NCBI RefSeq assembly: GCF_000025965.1
Contig: NC_006513.1
Location: forward strand, 1,736,001 to 1,800,000
DNA from: Aromatoleum aromaticum EbN1
GTDB lineage: Bacteria; Pseudomonadota; Gammaproteobacteria; Burkholderiales; Rhodocyclaceae
DNA: 64,000 bases
Direction of reading: 5' to 3'
The notes below the pieces were generated by a model. That model saw nothing but the letters and a program-made list of their open reading frames with translations, searched no databases and was not told the DNA's origin. Below, piece after piece: positions 8,674-16,912 of the stretch; the stretch's first letter is position 1, and the number at the start of each line of letters is the position of its first letter. A program made the translations under genes and the position numbers.

Positions 8674-11580
8674 TCAGGCTTTGGCTACGCGGCACAGCGT
8701 CGTCTTGGTTTCCTGCATCATCGTCACCGAGTCGTAGCCGTAGGTCGTCGCGGTGTTGACCGCTTCGCCGCGCACGATCGGCGCCGCGCCCTCCGGGTAG
8801 TACTCAAGCATGTCGCGGCCCTGCCACCAGCCGGAGAAGTGGAACGGCAGGAACACGGTGCCGGGGGCGACGCGCTGCGTGACCTGCGCGCGCACTTTCA
8901 GCTTCGCCTTCGTCGGCGATTCGACCCAGATGTAGTCGCCGTTGCGGAAACCCGCGTCGTTGGCGTCCTTCGGGTTCACCTCGGCGAACATCTCCTGCTG
9001 CAGCTCGGCGAGCCACGGGTTCGAGCGCGTTTCCTCGCCGCCGCCTTCGTATTCCACGAGACGCCCCGAGGTCATGATCAGCGGGTACTCCTTCGAGATG
9101 TCGCGGACCTTGTCCTGCAGCGTCTTGTACAGCGTCGGCAGGCGCCAGAACTTCATCTTGTCGTCGTGCGTGGGGTACTTCTCGACCAAATCCGGCCGCG
9201 GCGAGTAGATCGGCTCGCGATGCAGCGGCACCGGATCCGGGAAGTTCCACACCAGCGCGCGCGCCTTCGCGTTGCCGAACGGATGCATGCCGTGGTTCTG
9301 CATCGCGACGCGCATGATCCCGCCCGACAGATCGGTCTTCCAGTTCCTGCCTTCGGCGGCGGCTTTCTCGGCGTCGCTGAGCTCGTCCCACCAGCCGAGC
9401 TTCTTCAGCAGCACGTCGTCGAACTCCGGATAACCCATCTGCAGCTCGGCGCCTTTCGACGCCGAGCCGTCTTCGGCGAGCAGCGACACGCCGTCCTTCT
9501 CGACGCCGAAATTGGCGCGGAAGTTGCCGCCGCCTTCCATGACGTGCTTCGACGTGTCGTAGAGGTTCGGCGTGCCGGGATGCTTCAGTTCCGGGTTGCC
9601 GTAGCACGGCCAGGGCAGGCCGAAATAGTCGCCGTCGCACGGTCCGCCATTCGCGCGCAGCGTCTTCACGTCGAACGTGTGCATGTTCTGCATGTGCAGC
9701 TTCAGGCGTTCGGGTGACTGGCCGGTGTAGCCGATCGTCCAGGTGCCGCGGTTGATCTCGCGCAGGATGTCCTCGGGCTCGGGCTCGTCCCAGCCCTGCT
9801 TGTCCTTGACGAGCTTGATGTTCTTCACGAGCTCGTCCGCGAAGCCGAACTTCTTCGCGAACGCGTACATGATCGTCTGGTCGGGCTTCGACTCGAACAG
9901 CGGCTCGATGACTTTCTCGCGCCACTGCAGCGAGCGGTTCGACGCGGTCGCGGTACCGGAGGTCTCGAACTGCGTCGCCGCGGGCAGCAGATAGACGCCG
10001 TCCTTCCTGACCATCGCGGCCATTGCTGCGGTCGCCGACGGATACGGGTCGATGACGACGAGCGTATCCAGCTTTTTCATCGCCTCGACCATCTCGGCGC
10101 CGCGCGTCTGCGAGTTCGGCGCATGGCCCCAGTAGACGACCGCGCGCAGGTTGCCGCCGGGCTGGTCGATGTCGGCCGGGTTCTCGAGCACGCCGTCGAT
10201 CCAGCGCGACACCGTGATGCCGGATTTCGTCATCAGCTCTTCGGACGCGTAGCGGCCCTTGACCCACTCGTAATCGACGCCCCAGACGCGGCACCAGTGC
10301 TGCCACGAACCGGCCGCGAGTCCGTAGTAGCCGGGCAGCGAATCCGGGTTCGGGCCGACGTCGGTCGCGCCCTGCACGTTGTCGTGACCGCGGAAAATGT
10401 TCGTACCGCCGCCGGAGACGCCGACATTGCCGAGCACGAGTTGCAGGATGCACATCGCGCGCACGTTGCCGTTGCCGACGGTGTGCTGCGTCTGTCCCAT
10501 GCACCATACGACCGTCGAGGGTTTGTTCTTCGCCAGCGTCTCGGCGATCGTGTAGACCTGCTCCTCCGGAACGCCGGTGACTTCCTGCACCTTGTCCGGC
10601 GTCCATTTCATGACTTCCTCGCGCACCTTGTCGAGGCCGTAGACGCGCTGGCGGATGTATTCCCGGTCTTCCCAGCCGTTCTCGAAAATGTGGTACAGCA
10701 TGCCCCAGATGAACGGGATGTCGGTGCCCGAGCGGATGCGTGCGTAATAATCTGCTTTCGCCGCGGTGCGCGTGAAGCGCGGGTCGACGACGATCATCTT
10801 CGCGCCGGTCTCCTTCGCATGCAGGATGTGCAGCAGCGACACCGGGTGCGCTTCGGCGGCGTTCGAGCCGATGAACAGCATCGCTCGCGCGTTCTGCATG
10901 TCGTTGTAGGAGTTCGTCATCGCGCCGTAGCCCCAGGTGTTGGCGACGCCGGCGACGGTGGTGGAGTGACAGATGCGCGCCTGGTGGTCCATGTTGTTCG
11001 TGCCGAAGAAGGACACGAACTTGCGCATCAGGTAGGACTGCTCGTTGCTGTGCTTGCTCGATCCGATCCAGTACACCGCGTCGGGGCCGGACTCCTCGCG
11101 GATCTTCAGCAGCCGGTCGCCGACCTCGTTTATCGCCTGCTCCCAGCTGATCTTCTGGTATTTGCCGTCGACGAGCTTCATCGGGTATTTCAGCCGGTGC
11201 TCGCCGTGGCCGTGCTCGCGCACCGACGCGCCTTTCGCGCAGTGCGCACCGAGGTTGATCGGCGAGTCGAACACCGGCTCCTGGCGCACCCACACGCCGT
11301 TCTTCACGATCGCGTCGATCGCACAGCCGACCGAGCAGTGCGTGCAGACGGTGCGGCGCACTTCCTCGCCGCCGGTCGCGGACTGCCCTCCCGCACTCGC
11401 AGCATCCGCGCTGCCGATCAGGTTGTACGGCAACTGCGCCGCGAGCACGCCCGCCCCGGCGCCGAGGCCGGACCGCCTGAGGAACGCGCGCCGGTCCATC
11501 GTCGCCCCGAGATGCCGGGCCATCGGGCTCGCCAACTGACGGAAGGCGTTGCCGGGCGCCGCATTCTTCTTGATGAGCAT
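8674..11580 (-). CDS. Formate dehydrogenase alpha (catalytic) subunit, Tat-exported, Mo/W-bisPGD, Cys type
   Basis: A 968-residue molybdopterin oxidoreductase that oxidises formate to CO2. The twin-arginine motif DRRAFLRRSG lies at residues 29-38 and is followed by a hydrophobic stretch, so the folded enzyme should be exported to the periplasm. The [4Fe-4S] ligands are Cys79, Cys82, Cys86 and Cys114. The metal ligand is Cys204 in QARICHSTTVAG, encoded by TGT, so this is not a selenoprotein. The Arg-containing molybdopterin-binding regions and the C-terminal dinucleotide-binding domain are present at normal length. GGGAG precedes the start. The Tat motif begins 28 residues in, so a later start (Met20 or Met28) is possible. 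Confidence 0.95.
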   Translation of the reverse strand: MLIKKNAAPGNAFRQLASPMARHLGATMDRRAFLRRSGLGAGAGVLAAQLPYNLIGSADAASAGGQSATGGEEVRRTVCTHCSVGCAIDAIVKNGVWVRQEPVFDSPINLGAHCAKGASVREHGHGEHRLKYPMKLVDGKYQKISWEQAINEVGDRLLKIREESGPDAVYWIGSSKHSNEQSYLMRKFVSFFGTNNMDHQARICHSTTVAGVANTWGYGAMTNSYNDMQNARAMLFIGSNAAEAHPVSLLHILHAKETGAKMIVVDPRFTRTAAKADYYARIRSGTDIPFIWGMLYHIFENGWEDREYIRQRVYGLDKVREEVMKWTPDKVQEVTGVPEEQVYTIAETLAKNKPSTVVWCMGQTQHTVGNGNVRAMCILQLVLGNVGVSGGGTNIFRGHDNVQGATDVGPNPDSLPGYYGLAAGSWQHWCRVWGVDYEWVKGRYASEELMTKSGITVSRWIDGVLENPADIDQPGGNLRAVVYWGHAPNSQTRGAEMVEAMKKLDTLVVIDPYPSATAAMAAMVRKDGVYLLPAATQFETSGTATASNRSLQWREKVIEPLFESKPDQTIMYAFAKKFGFADELVKNIKLVKDKQGWDEPEPEDILREINRGTWTIGYTGQSPERLKLHMQNMHTFDVKTLRANGGPCDGDYFGLPWPCYGNPELKHPGTPNLYDTSKHVMEGGGNFRANFGVEKDGVSLLAEDGSASKGAELQMGYPEFDDVLLKKLGWWDELSDAEKAAAEGRNWKTDLSGGIMRVAMQNHGMHPFGNAKARALVWNFPDPVPLHREPIYSPRPDLVEKYPTHDDKMKFWRLPTLYKTLQDKVRDISKEYPLIMTSGRLVEYEGGGEETRSNPWLAELQQEMFAEVNPKDANDAGFRNGDYIWVESPTKAKLKVRAQVTQRVAPGTVFLPFHFSGWWQGRDMLEYYPEGAAPIVRGEAVNTATTYGYDSVTMMQETKTTLCRVAKA

Positions 11581-11592
11581 CGCGTGTTCTCC

Positions 11593-11811
11593 CTAGATCC
11601 GCGCGCTGCGGTAGTAACGGCGCATGTGTTCACTGACGCCAGCGTCGTGCGCGGAGGTCGCGACCGCCTCGACGACTGCCGCCGCTTCGGGCACCGTCTT
11701 CCCCGCTGCCGCAGCGACTGCGGCCGCTGCGGCAGCCCCTCCCGTGCCGAGCGTCAGCAGGAATTGGCGACGTTGCAGTGCGGGTTTCCTGTCGTCCCTG
11801 TTGCTTTCCAT
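11593..11811 (-). CDS. Formate dehydrogenase region Tat-target small protein
   Basis: A 72-residue protein with a Tat motif (QRRQFLLTL, residues 13-21), an extreme Ala-rich hydrophobic core, and a short conserved-looking tail ending HMRRYYRSARI. This matches the small 'formate dehydrogenase region TAT target' proteins found beside FDH3-type operons. Its function is not established. It lies 12 bases upstream of the catalytic-subunit gene and 73 bases downstream of the chaperone gene. The ATG at 11811 follows GGGAGAAAGGGAC. Export together with the catalytic subunit is plausible. Confidence 0.85.
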   Translation of the reverse strand: MESNRDDRKPALQRRQFLLTLGTGGAAAAAAVAAAAGKTVPEAAAVVEAVATSAHDAGVSEHMRRYYRSARI

Positions 11812-11884
11812 GTCCCTTTCTCCCAAAACCGGTTGCCGGGCGCGTTCGCCGGGTCCGAAGTCTGTAAACGCGGACTCGCGCAGC

Positions 11885-12532
11885 CTAATCCATTGCGAAA
11901 GCTTCGCTCTCGACATCGAAGAACGCCCGCGCCAGCGCGCCGACCCGGGCATAGAAAGACGCTTGCGGCGCCGCCGCCACCGCATCGGCCAGGCGGGCGT
12001 ACCACGGTTGCAGATGGCGCGTGAAGAATGCCCGCTGGCGCGCGAGGCCGGCTGCATCCGCGCCGCTGACGACGAGATGGCGCATCACTTCGGCGAGCGC
12101 GGCGACATGGTCCTCGGTCTCCGTGACGCCGCCGCGGCGGGCGAGGCCGAGTCCGGCGAGATCGTCACGCAGATCAGCAAGAGGCTCTTCCATCAGGAAA
12201 CCGGCGAGATAGAACGAGCCGTACAGCATCACTTCGGGCCGACCGATGCCCTGGAACAGCGCTTCGTATTCGTCGCGCACGCTCCGGGCGTCGGTTCGCC
12301 GCGCAGCCTCTGCAAGTTCCGCCCATGCGACCCCAAACGACGAATCGCCAACACCAAAGACGTCGCCGGCCGCGACGAGCGCGGCAAGCAGCGGTGCATC
12401 GGGAGCGGCGAGAAACAGGCGGGCCAGCAGCGCATAGTGTTCGGCGCGGGCGGCGTCTTCGGCACTCGCGGGCAGCGAAGCGGAAGTGGCGAACCCGGGC
12501 TCGCGGAGGATGGCGGCTTGTGGAGCGCTCAT
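11885..12532 (-). CDS. TorD/DmsD-family molybdoenzyme chaperone
   Basis: A 215-residue, mostly helical protein. It contains the family features EHYALLARLFLAAPDAPLL near the N-terminus, DEYEALFQGIGRPEVMLYGSFY in the middle and EDHVAALAEVMRHL, where the acidic-His motif of TorD-type chaperones is expected. Such proteins bind the Tat signal of a molybdoenzyme and hold it back until cofactor is inserted. The obvious client is the formate dehydrogenase alpha subunit encoded just downstream. The start overlaps the ferredoxin-like gene stop (ATGA). Confidence 0.88.
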   Translation of the reverse strand: MSAPQAAILREPGFATSASLPASAEDAARAEHYALLARLFLAAPDAPLLAALVAAGDVFGVGDSSFGVAWAELAEAARRTDARSVRDEYEALFQGIGRPEVMLYGSFYLAGFLMEEPLADLRDDLAGLGLARRGGVTETEDHVAALAEVMRHLVVSGADAAGLARQRAFFTRHLQPWYARLADAVAAAPQASFYARVGALARAFFDVESEAFAMD

Positions 12533-14598
12533 TCGGTCATGTCCCAGGCCTTGATGCCGTTTTCGCTGTGCATCAGATCGACGACGCGGCAGTCGCCGCA
12601 CATGTGCAGACGCTGGCGCTCGGCCTCGCCGGCGAACATCGCGTGGCTGACGAGGCGCGTGAACATCGCGTCGATAAGCGGCTTTGCCCCCATCGGCTTC
12701 GCACAGCGGATGCAATGGAAAATCTCGGCTTCCCTCAGCGGCACGGTGCGTCGTGCCGATTCGTCGAGGAGCAGGCGCGGCATGAGAGTGACGGCGTTTT
12801 CCGGACAGGACGATGCGCACAGGCCGCACTGCACGCAGCTTTTCTCGATGAAGCCAAGCCGCATCGCATCGCTTGCCGCACTCAGCGCCCCGCTCGGGCA
12901 GGCGCTGACGCAGGACATGCACAGCGTGCAGGCGTCGCTGACCGAAACCGAGCCGAACGGCGCCCCGGCGGCGAGCGGGATTTCCTCCACCGGCTGCGGC
13001 GCGACCGCGAGCAAATGCCGGATCGAGAGCTCCAGCGCATCGCGCTTGCGGCCTGGCAGGTGGAACGCCGCGGGCCGGCTCGCCCCGCTTGCCGGAGCCC
13101 AGTCCCACAGCGCCGCCTCGAGCGCCGGCCAGTCGTCGGCCTCGACGACGCGGAAATGCTCGCCGGCGTAGCCGAGCCCGGCGAGGATCGTCGCGCCCTG
13201 CGCGGCCTGGACGCGCAGCACGCCCGGATCGTGCGTGCCGGCCGCGAGCACCGCGACCTGGCAGGCGCCGAGCGCGATGCTGCCGAGCAGCAGCTCGAGG
13301 CCGACCGAGTCGGCGCTCCAGGTTTCGAGCGGGATCACCCGCGCTGGCAGGCCCTTGCCGCGGCGCGCGAGCCGGTCGACCAGCGCTCGCCCGGCGCCCG
13401 CCGAATGGAACAGCACACACGGCGCTTCGCCGCCGGCGTCGCGATACGCGGCGAGCACGGTCCTGACGCGCAGGCCGAGATCTTCGACGCGCGGATATTG
13501 CGACGCCAGCGCGCCGCTCGGGCACACCGTCGAGCAGCTGCCGCAGCCCTGGCACAGGTACGGGTCGACGCGCACGGTGTCGCCGGCGGACGAGATCGCC
13601 TCGGCCGCACAGGCTTCGACGCAGTTCGAACAGCCGCGCTTCCTCGAGCGCCCGTGCGCGCACAGCCGCGCATCGAGCGCGACATAGCGCGGCTTTTCGA
13701 ACTCGCCGACGAATTCGGCGAGCGCCTGCGCCGCAAGAGCCTGCTCGAGCGGATCACGCCCGGGCGCGGCGTAGCCCTGCGGCGGCTCGACGCGCCTGAT
13801 CAGCGGCGCAGCGGAGAGATCGAGCACGAGGTCGAAGCGGCTTTCGCGCGTCGTGTCGCGGCGCGCAAAGTCGATCGCGCCGACGGTGCCGCACGCTGTC
13901 ACACAGCTGCGGTGCGAGCGGCAGCGCGACGAATCGACCTGGTAGTCCCAGCCGATCGCCCCCTCGGGACAGGCCCGGATGCAGGCGTTGCAGCGCACGC
14001 ACAGGTCGAGGTCGACCGGATTGTCCTGCGTCCAGGCGACGTCGAAAGCGCCCAGATGCCCAGCGACGCGCACGTCGCTGCCCGACCAGACGGGATAGCG
14101 GCGCTCGACCGGCAATTCGGCGTCCAGCGTTGCGCCGGTCATCAGCACCGCGACTTCGAAACGGGTCTGCAGGCGTTCCGCCCAGCCGAGCGCTGCGCCC
14201 GCTTCGCCGATGATCAGCAGCGCGTTGCCGGCCGCGAGCGTGACGCCGGGGACCGGATCGGCCTCGGGCAGCAGCGCCGCGGCGAGCAAGGCGGCCATTT
14301 TCGGCGTCGCCGCCGGCGCTTCGACCGACCAGCCGGCGTTCTCGCGCAGGTTCAGGAAATCGATGCGCGACGGGGCGTCCGCGGCAAGCTGCGCGAACAG
14401 CGCGGCCTCCTGCGTACAGCCGACCAGCACATCGCCGTCGGCAAGCGCCGCTTCGACCGCGGCGATCTCGCGACGGCACAGTTCATGGTGAACTCGGAGC
14501 GGTTTGTCGGCGCCGATCGCACTGGCGAGCGCGGCCGCGTCGAGCGTCGAGCTGCGATTGCAATCGCAGAGTTTTATCTGCCTGCGGCCTGTCGGCAT
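12529..14598 (-). CDS. Multi-cluster [4Fe-4S] ferredoxin-like protein of the formate dehydrogenase locus
   Basis: A 689-residue cytoplasmic protein with no signal peptide. Cysteine-rich regions lie at about residues 195-230 (CVRCNACIRACPEG plus a second, altered group), 319-362 (CSNCVEAC and CQGCGSCSTVCP), 554-600 (CTLCMSCVSACP and CVQCGLCASSCP) and 631-670 (CIRC ... CGDC). These could carry five or six clusters. The N-terminus starts with an unusual CDCN motif, and a domain at about 415-520 resembles hydrogenase/heterodisulfide reductase delta-subunit folds. The start at 14598 is chosen because the CDCN domain begins there; its ribosome site is poor. It is co-directional with the chaperone. 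It is probably an electron carrier or assembly factor; the function is unproven. Confidence 0.85.
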   Translation of the reverse strand: MPTGRRQIKLCDCNRSSTLDAAALASAIGADKPLRVHHELCRREIAAVEAALADGDVLVGCTQEAALFAQLAADAPSRIDFLNLRENAGWSVEAPAATPKMAALLAAALLPEADPVPGVTLAAGNALLIIGEAGAALGWAERLQTRFEVAVLMTGATLDAELPVERRYPVWSGSDVRVAGHLGAFDVAWTQDNPVDLDLCVRCNACIRACPEGAIGWDYQVDSSRCRSHRSCVTACGTVGAIDFARRDTTRESRFDLVLDLSAAPLIRRVEPPQGYAAPGRDPLEQALAAQALAEFVGEFEKPRYVALDARLCAHGRSRKRGCSNCVEACAAEAISSAGDTVRVDPYLCQGCGSCSTVCPSGALASQYPRVEDLGLRVRTVLAAYRDAGGEAPCVLFHSAGAGRALVDRLARRGKGLPARVIPLETWSADSVGLELLLGSIALGACQVAVLAAGTHDPGVLRVQAAQGATILAGLGYAGEHFRVVEADDWPALEAALWDWAPASGASRPAAFHLPGRKRDALELSIRHLLAVAPQPVEEIPLAAGAPFGSVSVSDACTLCMSCVSACPSGALSAASDAMRLGFIEKSCVQCGLCASSCPENAVTLMPRLLLDESARRTVPLREAEIFHCIRCAKPMGAKPLIDAMFTRLVSHAMFAGEAERQRLHMCGDCRVVDLMHSENGIKAWDMTE

Positions 14599-14631
14599 CG
14601 TGGAGGTCTTCCGGTGGGGTATTCCACCTAA

Positions 14632-14646
14632 GCACGAGCGATACCA
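14632..14646 (-). promoter_or_regulatory. Possible sigma-54 (-24/-12) promoter for the formate dehydrogenase operon
   Basis: Read on the minus strand this is TGGTATCGCTCGTGC. It has the required GG and GC pairs separated by exactly ten bases and agrees partly with TGGCAC-N5-TTGC. It lies in the 181-bp gap before the ferredoxin-like gene, giving a leader of roughly 20 bases. The match is partial, and it matters mainly because an NtrC-type activator is encoded in the same locus. Confidence 0.3.
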
Positions 14647-14718
14647 CTGATCACGAAAGAATACGAACCGTAACGGAGCGATTTTCCGCGGCGAAAGACT
14701 CGAACCGGACGCTCTGGC

Positions 14719-14729
14719 GACAATTTGTC
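14719..14729. promoter_or_regulatory. Inverted repeat GACAA-T-TTGTC, possible activator site
   Basis: A perfect 5-bp-arm palindrome about 75-80 bp upstream of the sigma-54-like element, which is a typical distance for an enhancer-binding protein. A related GCGACA sequence occurs nearby on the other strand (around 14744-14749). The function is inferred from position only. Confidence 0.25.
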
Positions 14730-14779
14730 CTTCGCGCCCCAAAGTGTCGCACCCGAGAACGCTCGTGCGCCTTTCGGTT

Positions 14780-15460
14780 TCAGCGATCGGGGCGGGCGTT
14801 GCCGGTATCCTCGTCGGCCGTTGCGGTAGTGCAGCTCGCATCCGGAGGCCCGTCGGCGGATAGCGGATCGTCGGCAGAAACAGCCGGGGCGGGGTCTGCT
14901 CCGGTTTCGAGCTCGGCATCGACCACAACACCCGCTCCGGCACCCGGGTCGGGCTCCGCAGCACCTGGGCCGGGGATCGGCTCGACCGGCGCGGCGGTCC
15001 GCCCGTCCTCTTCCTGCTCGTCGCCGAAAAAATTCCGGAACTGCCGCAGTCGTTTCATCACGTCCGGCGGAATCGGGTCGGCAACGGAATAGTCGGCGAT
15101 ATACGTATCGAGGCCGTCCATGCGATTGAAGTGAGGATCGCTGAAGAGCTTGCGCAATGCCGCGCGGCGCAGCGGCTCGCCGACTTCCTTCTTCAGGAAG
15201 GCGGTGAAATCGGCGTCGAGGTCGAGCGTGTCGATCGGCGGCAGCGACGGGACGGCGCCCGGATCGACTGGCGCGTCGGCGCCGCGCGCTGCTCCCGCAT
15301 CGAGCTCGCCGGCTTCGGCATGAGGACTGCCTGGGGCTGGCGTTGAGGCTTCCTCGCCCGGTGCGGTCTGATCAGGTGCGCCTGCGGCCGACGCCGTCCC
15401 GCTGTCGCCGCGGCGCTTGAGCCGCGACCAGCGTTCGAGAAAGCGCGCCGGCGTCGTCAT
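14780..15460 (-). CDS. DUF3306 domain protein, formate dehydrogenase accessory
   Basis: A 226-residue protein that starts with the typical DUF3306 N-terminus (FLERWSRLKRRG). It contains the conserved core (about residues 75-140) around DLDADFTAFLKKEVGEPLRR and FSDPHFNRMDGLDTYIADYS. The first 70 and last 80 residues are Ala/Pro/Glu/Asp-rich and look disordered. Genes of this family accompany DUF3305 genes and formate dehydrogenase clusters; their biochemical role is not known to me. The start overlaps the DUF3305 stop as ATGA. Confidence 0.85.
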   Translation of the reverse strand: MTTPARFLERWSRLKRRGDSGTASAAGAPDQTAPGEEASTPAPGSPHAEAGELDAGAARGADAPVDPGAVPSLPPIDTLDLDADFTAFLKKEVGEPLRRAALRKLFSDPHFNRMDGLDTYIADYSVADPIPPDVMKRLRQFRNFFGDEQEEDGRTAAPVEPIPGPGAAEPDPGAGAGVVVDAELETGADPAPAVSADDPLSADGPPDASCTTATADEDTGNARPDR

Positions 15461-15924
15461 GGCCGTTCGCGATCCTGTGCGAGCGGATCATTGCGCCGGA
15501 TCTTCTTGCGCGGCGCGGGCTCGTAGTGGCGGTTCACGAACGCCCCGACCCAATCGGCAATCTCGCGCGACATCGGCACGCCATCGACCTGCTCGCCAGA
15601 GTCGAGCAGCCGCGCCGCTTCGCCGTAGCTCGCAGTGACCGTTGCCGGCCGCGCGACGCCGCCTTCCATGCGCCACATGACGAACACTTTCGGCACCGGA
15701 GAACTGAGATTGAGGAAATAGTTGGCGGCTTCGTCGCGGAACAGTTCGAGCGCGAAGCCGCCGACGCGGAACTGGTCGCAGTCGGTTTCGGCGACGATCT
15801 GCCGCATCGCCGGCTGCGTATCATCGAAAGCCGGCACGACGCCGACGGCTTCCCAGGCCTCGTCGGCCCAGCGGTTGTCGAGGCGGCGGCGCTCGATGAT
15901 CACGGCGATCGGAAAGCGATCCAT
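15457..15924 (-). CDS. DUF3305 domain protein, formate dehydrogenase accessory
   Basis: A 155-residue protein starting MDRFPIAVIIERRRLDNRWADEAWE, a typical DUF3305 opening. It includes FALELFRDEAANYFLNLSSP and PKVFVMWRMEGG in the middle and a basic tail. The start at 15924 has GGAG seven bases upstream. It is the first gene of the minus-strand accessory set and is coupled to DUF3306 by a four-base overlap. The pair lies between the structural genes and the divergent fdhD gene. The function is unknown beyond the association with formate dehydrogenase. Confidence 0.85.
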   Translation of the reverse strand: MDRFPIAVIIERRRLDNRWADEAWEAVGVVPAFDDTQPAMRQIVAETDCDQFRVGGFALELFRDEAANYFLNLSSPVPKVFVMWRMEGGVARPATVTASYGEAARLLDSGEQVDGVPMSREIADWVGAFVNRHYEPAPRKKIRRNDPLAQDRERP

Positions 15925-16011
15925 GGCCTTACTCCGGCGTGGCGGGATGGCGCACAGCATACGTGAGTCGCGGCGCACGGAAAATCGACACGGCGCGATC
16001 GCGATTCCCGC

Positions 16012-16042
16012 TTGCGGCGGGACGCCGCGTTGAGACTAGAAT
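16012..16042 (+). promoter_or_regulatory. Possible sigma-70 promoter for fdhD-mobA
   Basis: TTGCGG at 16012-16017 and TAGAAT at 16037-16042 are separated by 19 bases. They lie 31 bp before the fdhD start, within the 148-bp divergent region shared with DUF3305. The -10 is good; the spacing is a little long. Confidence 0.35.
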
Positions 16043-16072
16043 GGGACTTTCCCGTACGACCTTGCGCCTTCG

Positions 16073-16912
16073 ATGAGCAGTTCCCCCGCCAAAGCCACGC
16101 GTCGTCCCGTCCTCAGCCACGCCAGCCGGCCGCTGACGGTCACGATCTCGGCCCGCAACGAGGCCGGCGACGTCGTGCCGACGCCGATCGCCGGCGAATA
16201 CCCGTTGACGCTGTATGTCGACCGCCGCGAGATCGTCACGCTGATGACGCTCGGCGCCGCGCCCGAAGCGCTTGCGATCGGCTGGCTGCGCAACCAGCGG
16301 CTCGTCGACAGCCTCGACGACATCGCCTCGGTGCAGGTCGACTGGGAAACCGACGCAGTCGCGGTGATGACGCGCTCCGGGATCAAGGATGCCGATGAAC
16401 GCCTCGGCAGCCGCACGGTGACGACCGGCTGCGGCCAGGGGACGGTATTCGGCGGACTGATGGACGAAATCGACACGATCCGCCTGCCGGCCGAGCGCAG
16501 GCTGTCGCAGGCAACGCTTTACGCGCTGATGGAAGCGGTGCGCCACCACGAGTCGGTCTACAAGCAGGCCGGCGCAGTGCACGGCTGCGCGCTCGCGGCG
16601 GGCGAAGACGACAGCTGCGGGATCCTGATGTTCGTCGAGGACGTCGGCCGTCACAACGCAGTCGATGCGATCGCCGGCCGGATGTGGCTCGAAGAGCTCG
16701 ACGGCAGCGACAAGATCTTCTACACGACCGGGCGGCTGACGTCGGAGATGGTCATCAAGACCGCGCAGATGGGCATCCCGTTTCTCGTCTCGCGCTCGGG
16801 CCTCACCCAGATGGGCTGGGAGATCGCGCAGCGCATCGGCCTGACGATGATCGGCCGCGCCCAGGGCCGCCATTACCTGCTGTTCACCGGCGAGGAGCGC
16901 TTCACGCGATGA
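16073..16912 (+). CDS. fdhD: FdhD, formate dehydrogenase accessory sulfurtransferase
   Basis: A 279-residue protein. FdhD passes sulfur from a cysteine desulfurase to the bis-MGD cofactor, which is needed for active formate dehydrogenase. The cysteine loop is TVTTGCGQGTVFGG with Cys120; the segment VHGCALA and the VEDVGRHNAVDAIAG motif are also present. Only one cysteine lies in the loop, whereas I recall two in the E. coli protein. It is divergent from the DUF3305-DUF3306 genes and overlaps mobA by four bases, so cofactor sulfuration and cofactor nucleotide addition are co-expressed. Confidence 0.94.
   Translation: MSSSPAKATRRPVLSHASRPLTVTISARNEAGDVVPTPIAGEYPLTLYVDRREIVTLMTLGAAPEALAIGWLRNQRLVDSLDDIASVQVDWETDAVAVMTRSGIKDADERLGSRTVTTGCGQGTVFGGLMDEIDTIRLPAERRLSQATLYALMEAVRHHESVYKQAGAVHGCALAAGEDDSCGILMFVEDVGRHNAVDAIAGRMWLEELDGSDKIFYTTGRLTSEMVIKTAQMGIPFLVSRSGLTQMGWEIAQRIGLTMIGRAQGRHYLLFTGEERFTR

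Noticed and set aside
10969-10971. Possible selenocysteine codon in the formate dehydrogenase alpha subunit
   Set aside because: The codon at the metal-ligand position reads TGT (Cys204) on the minus strand, so no recoding is needed.
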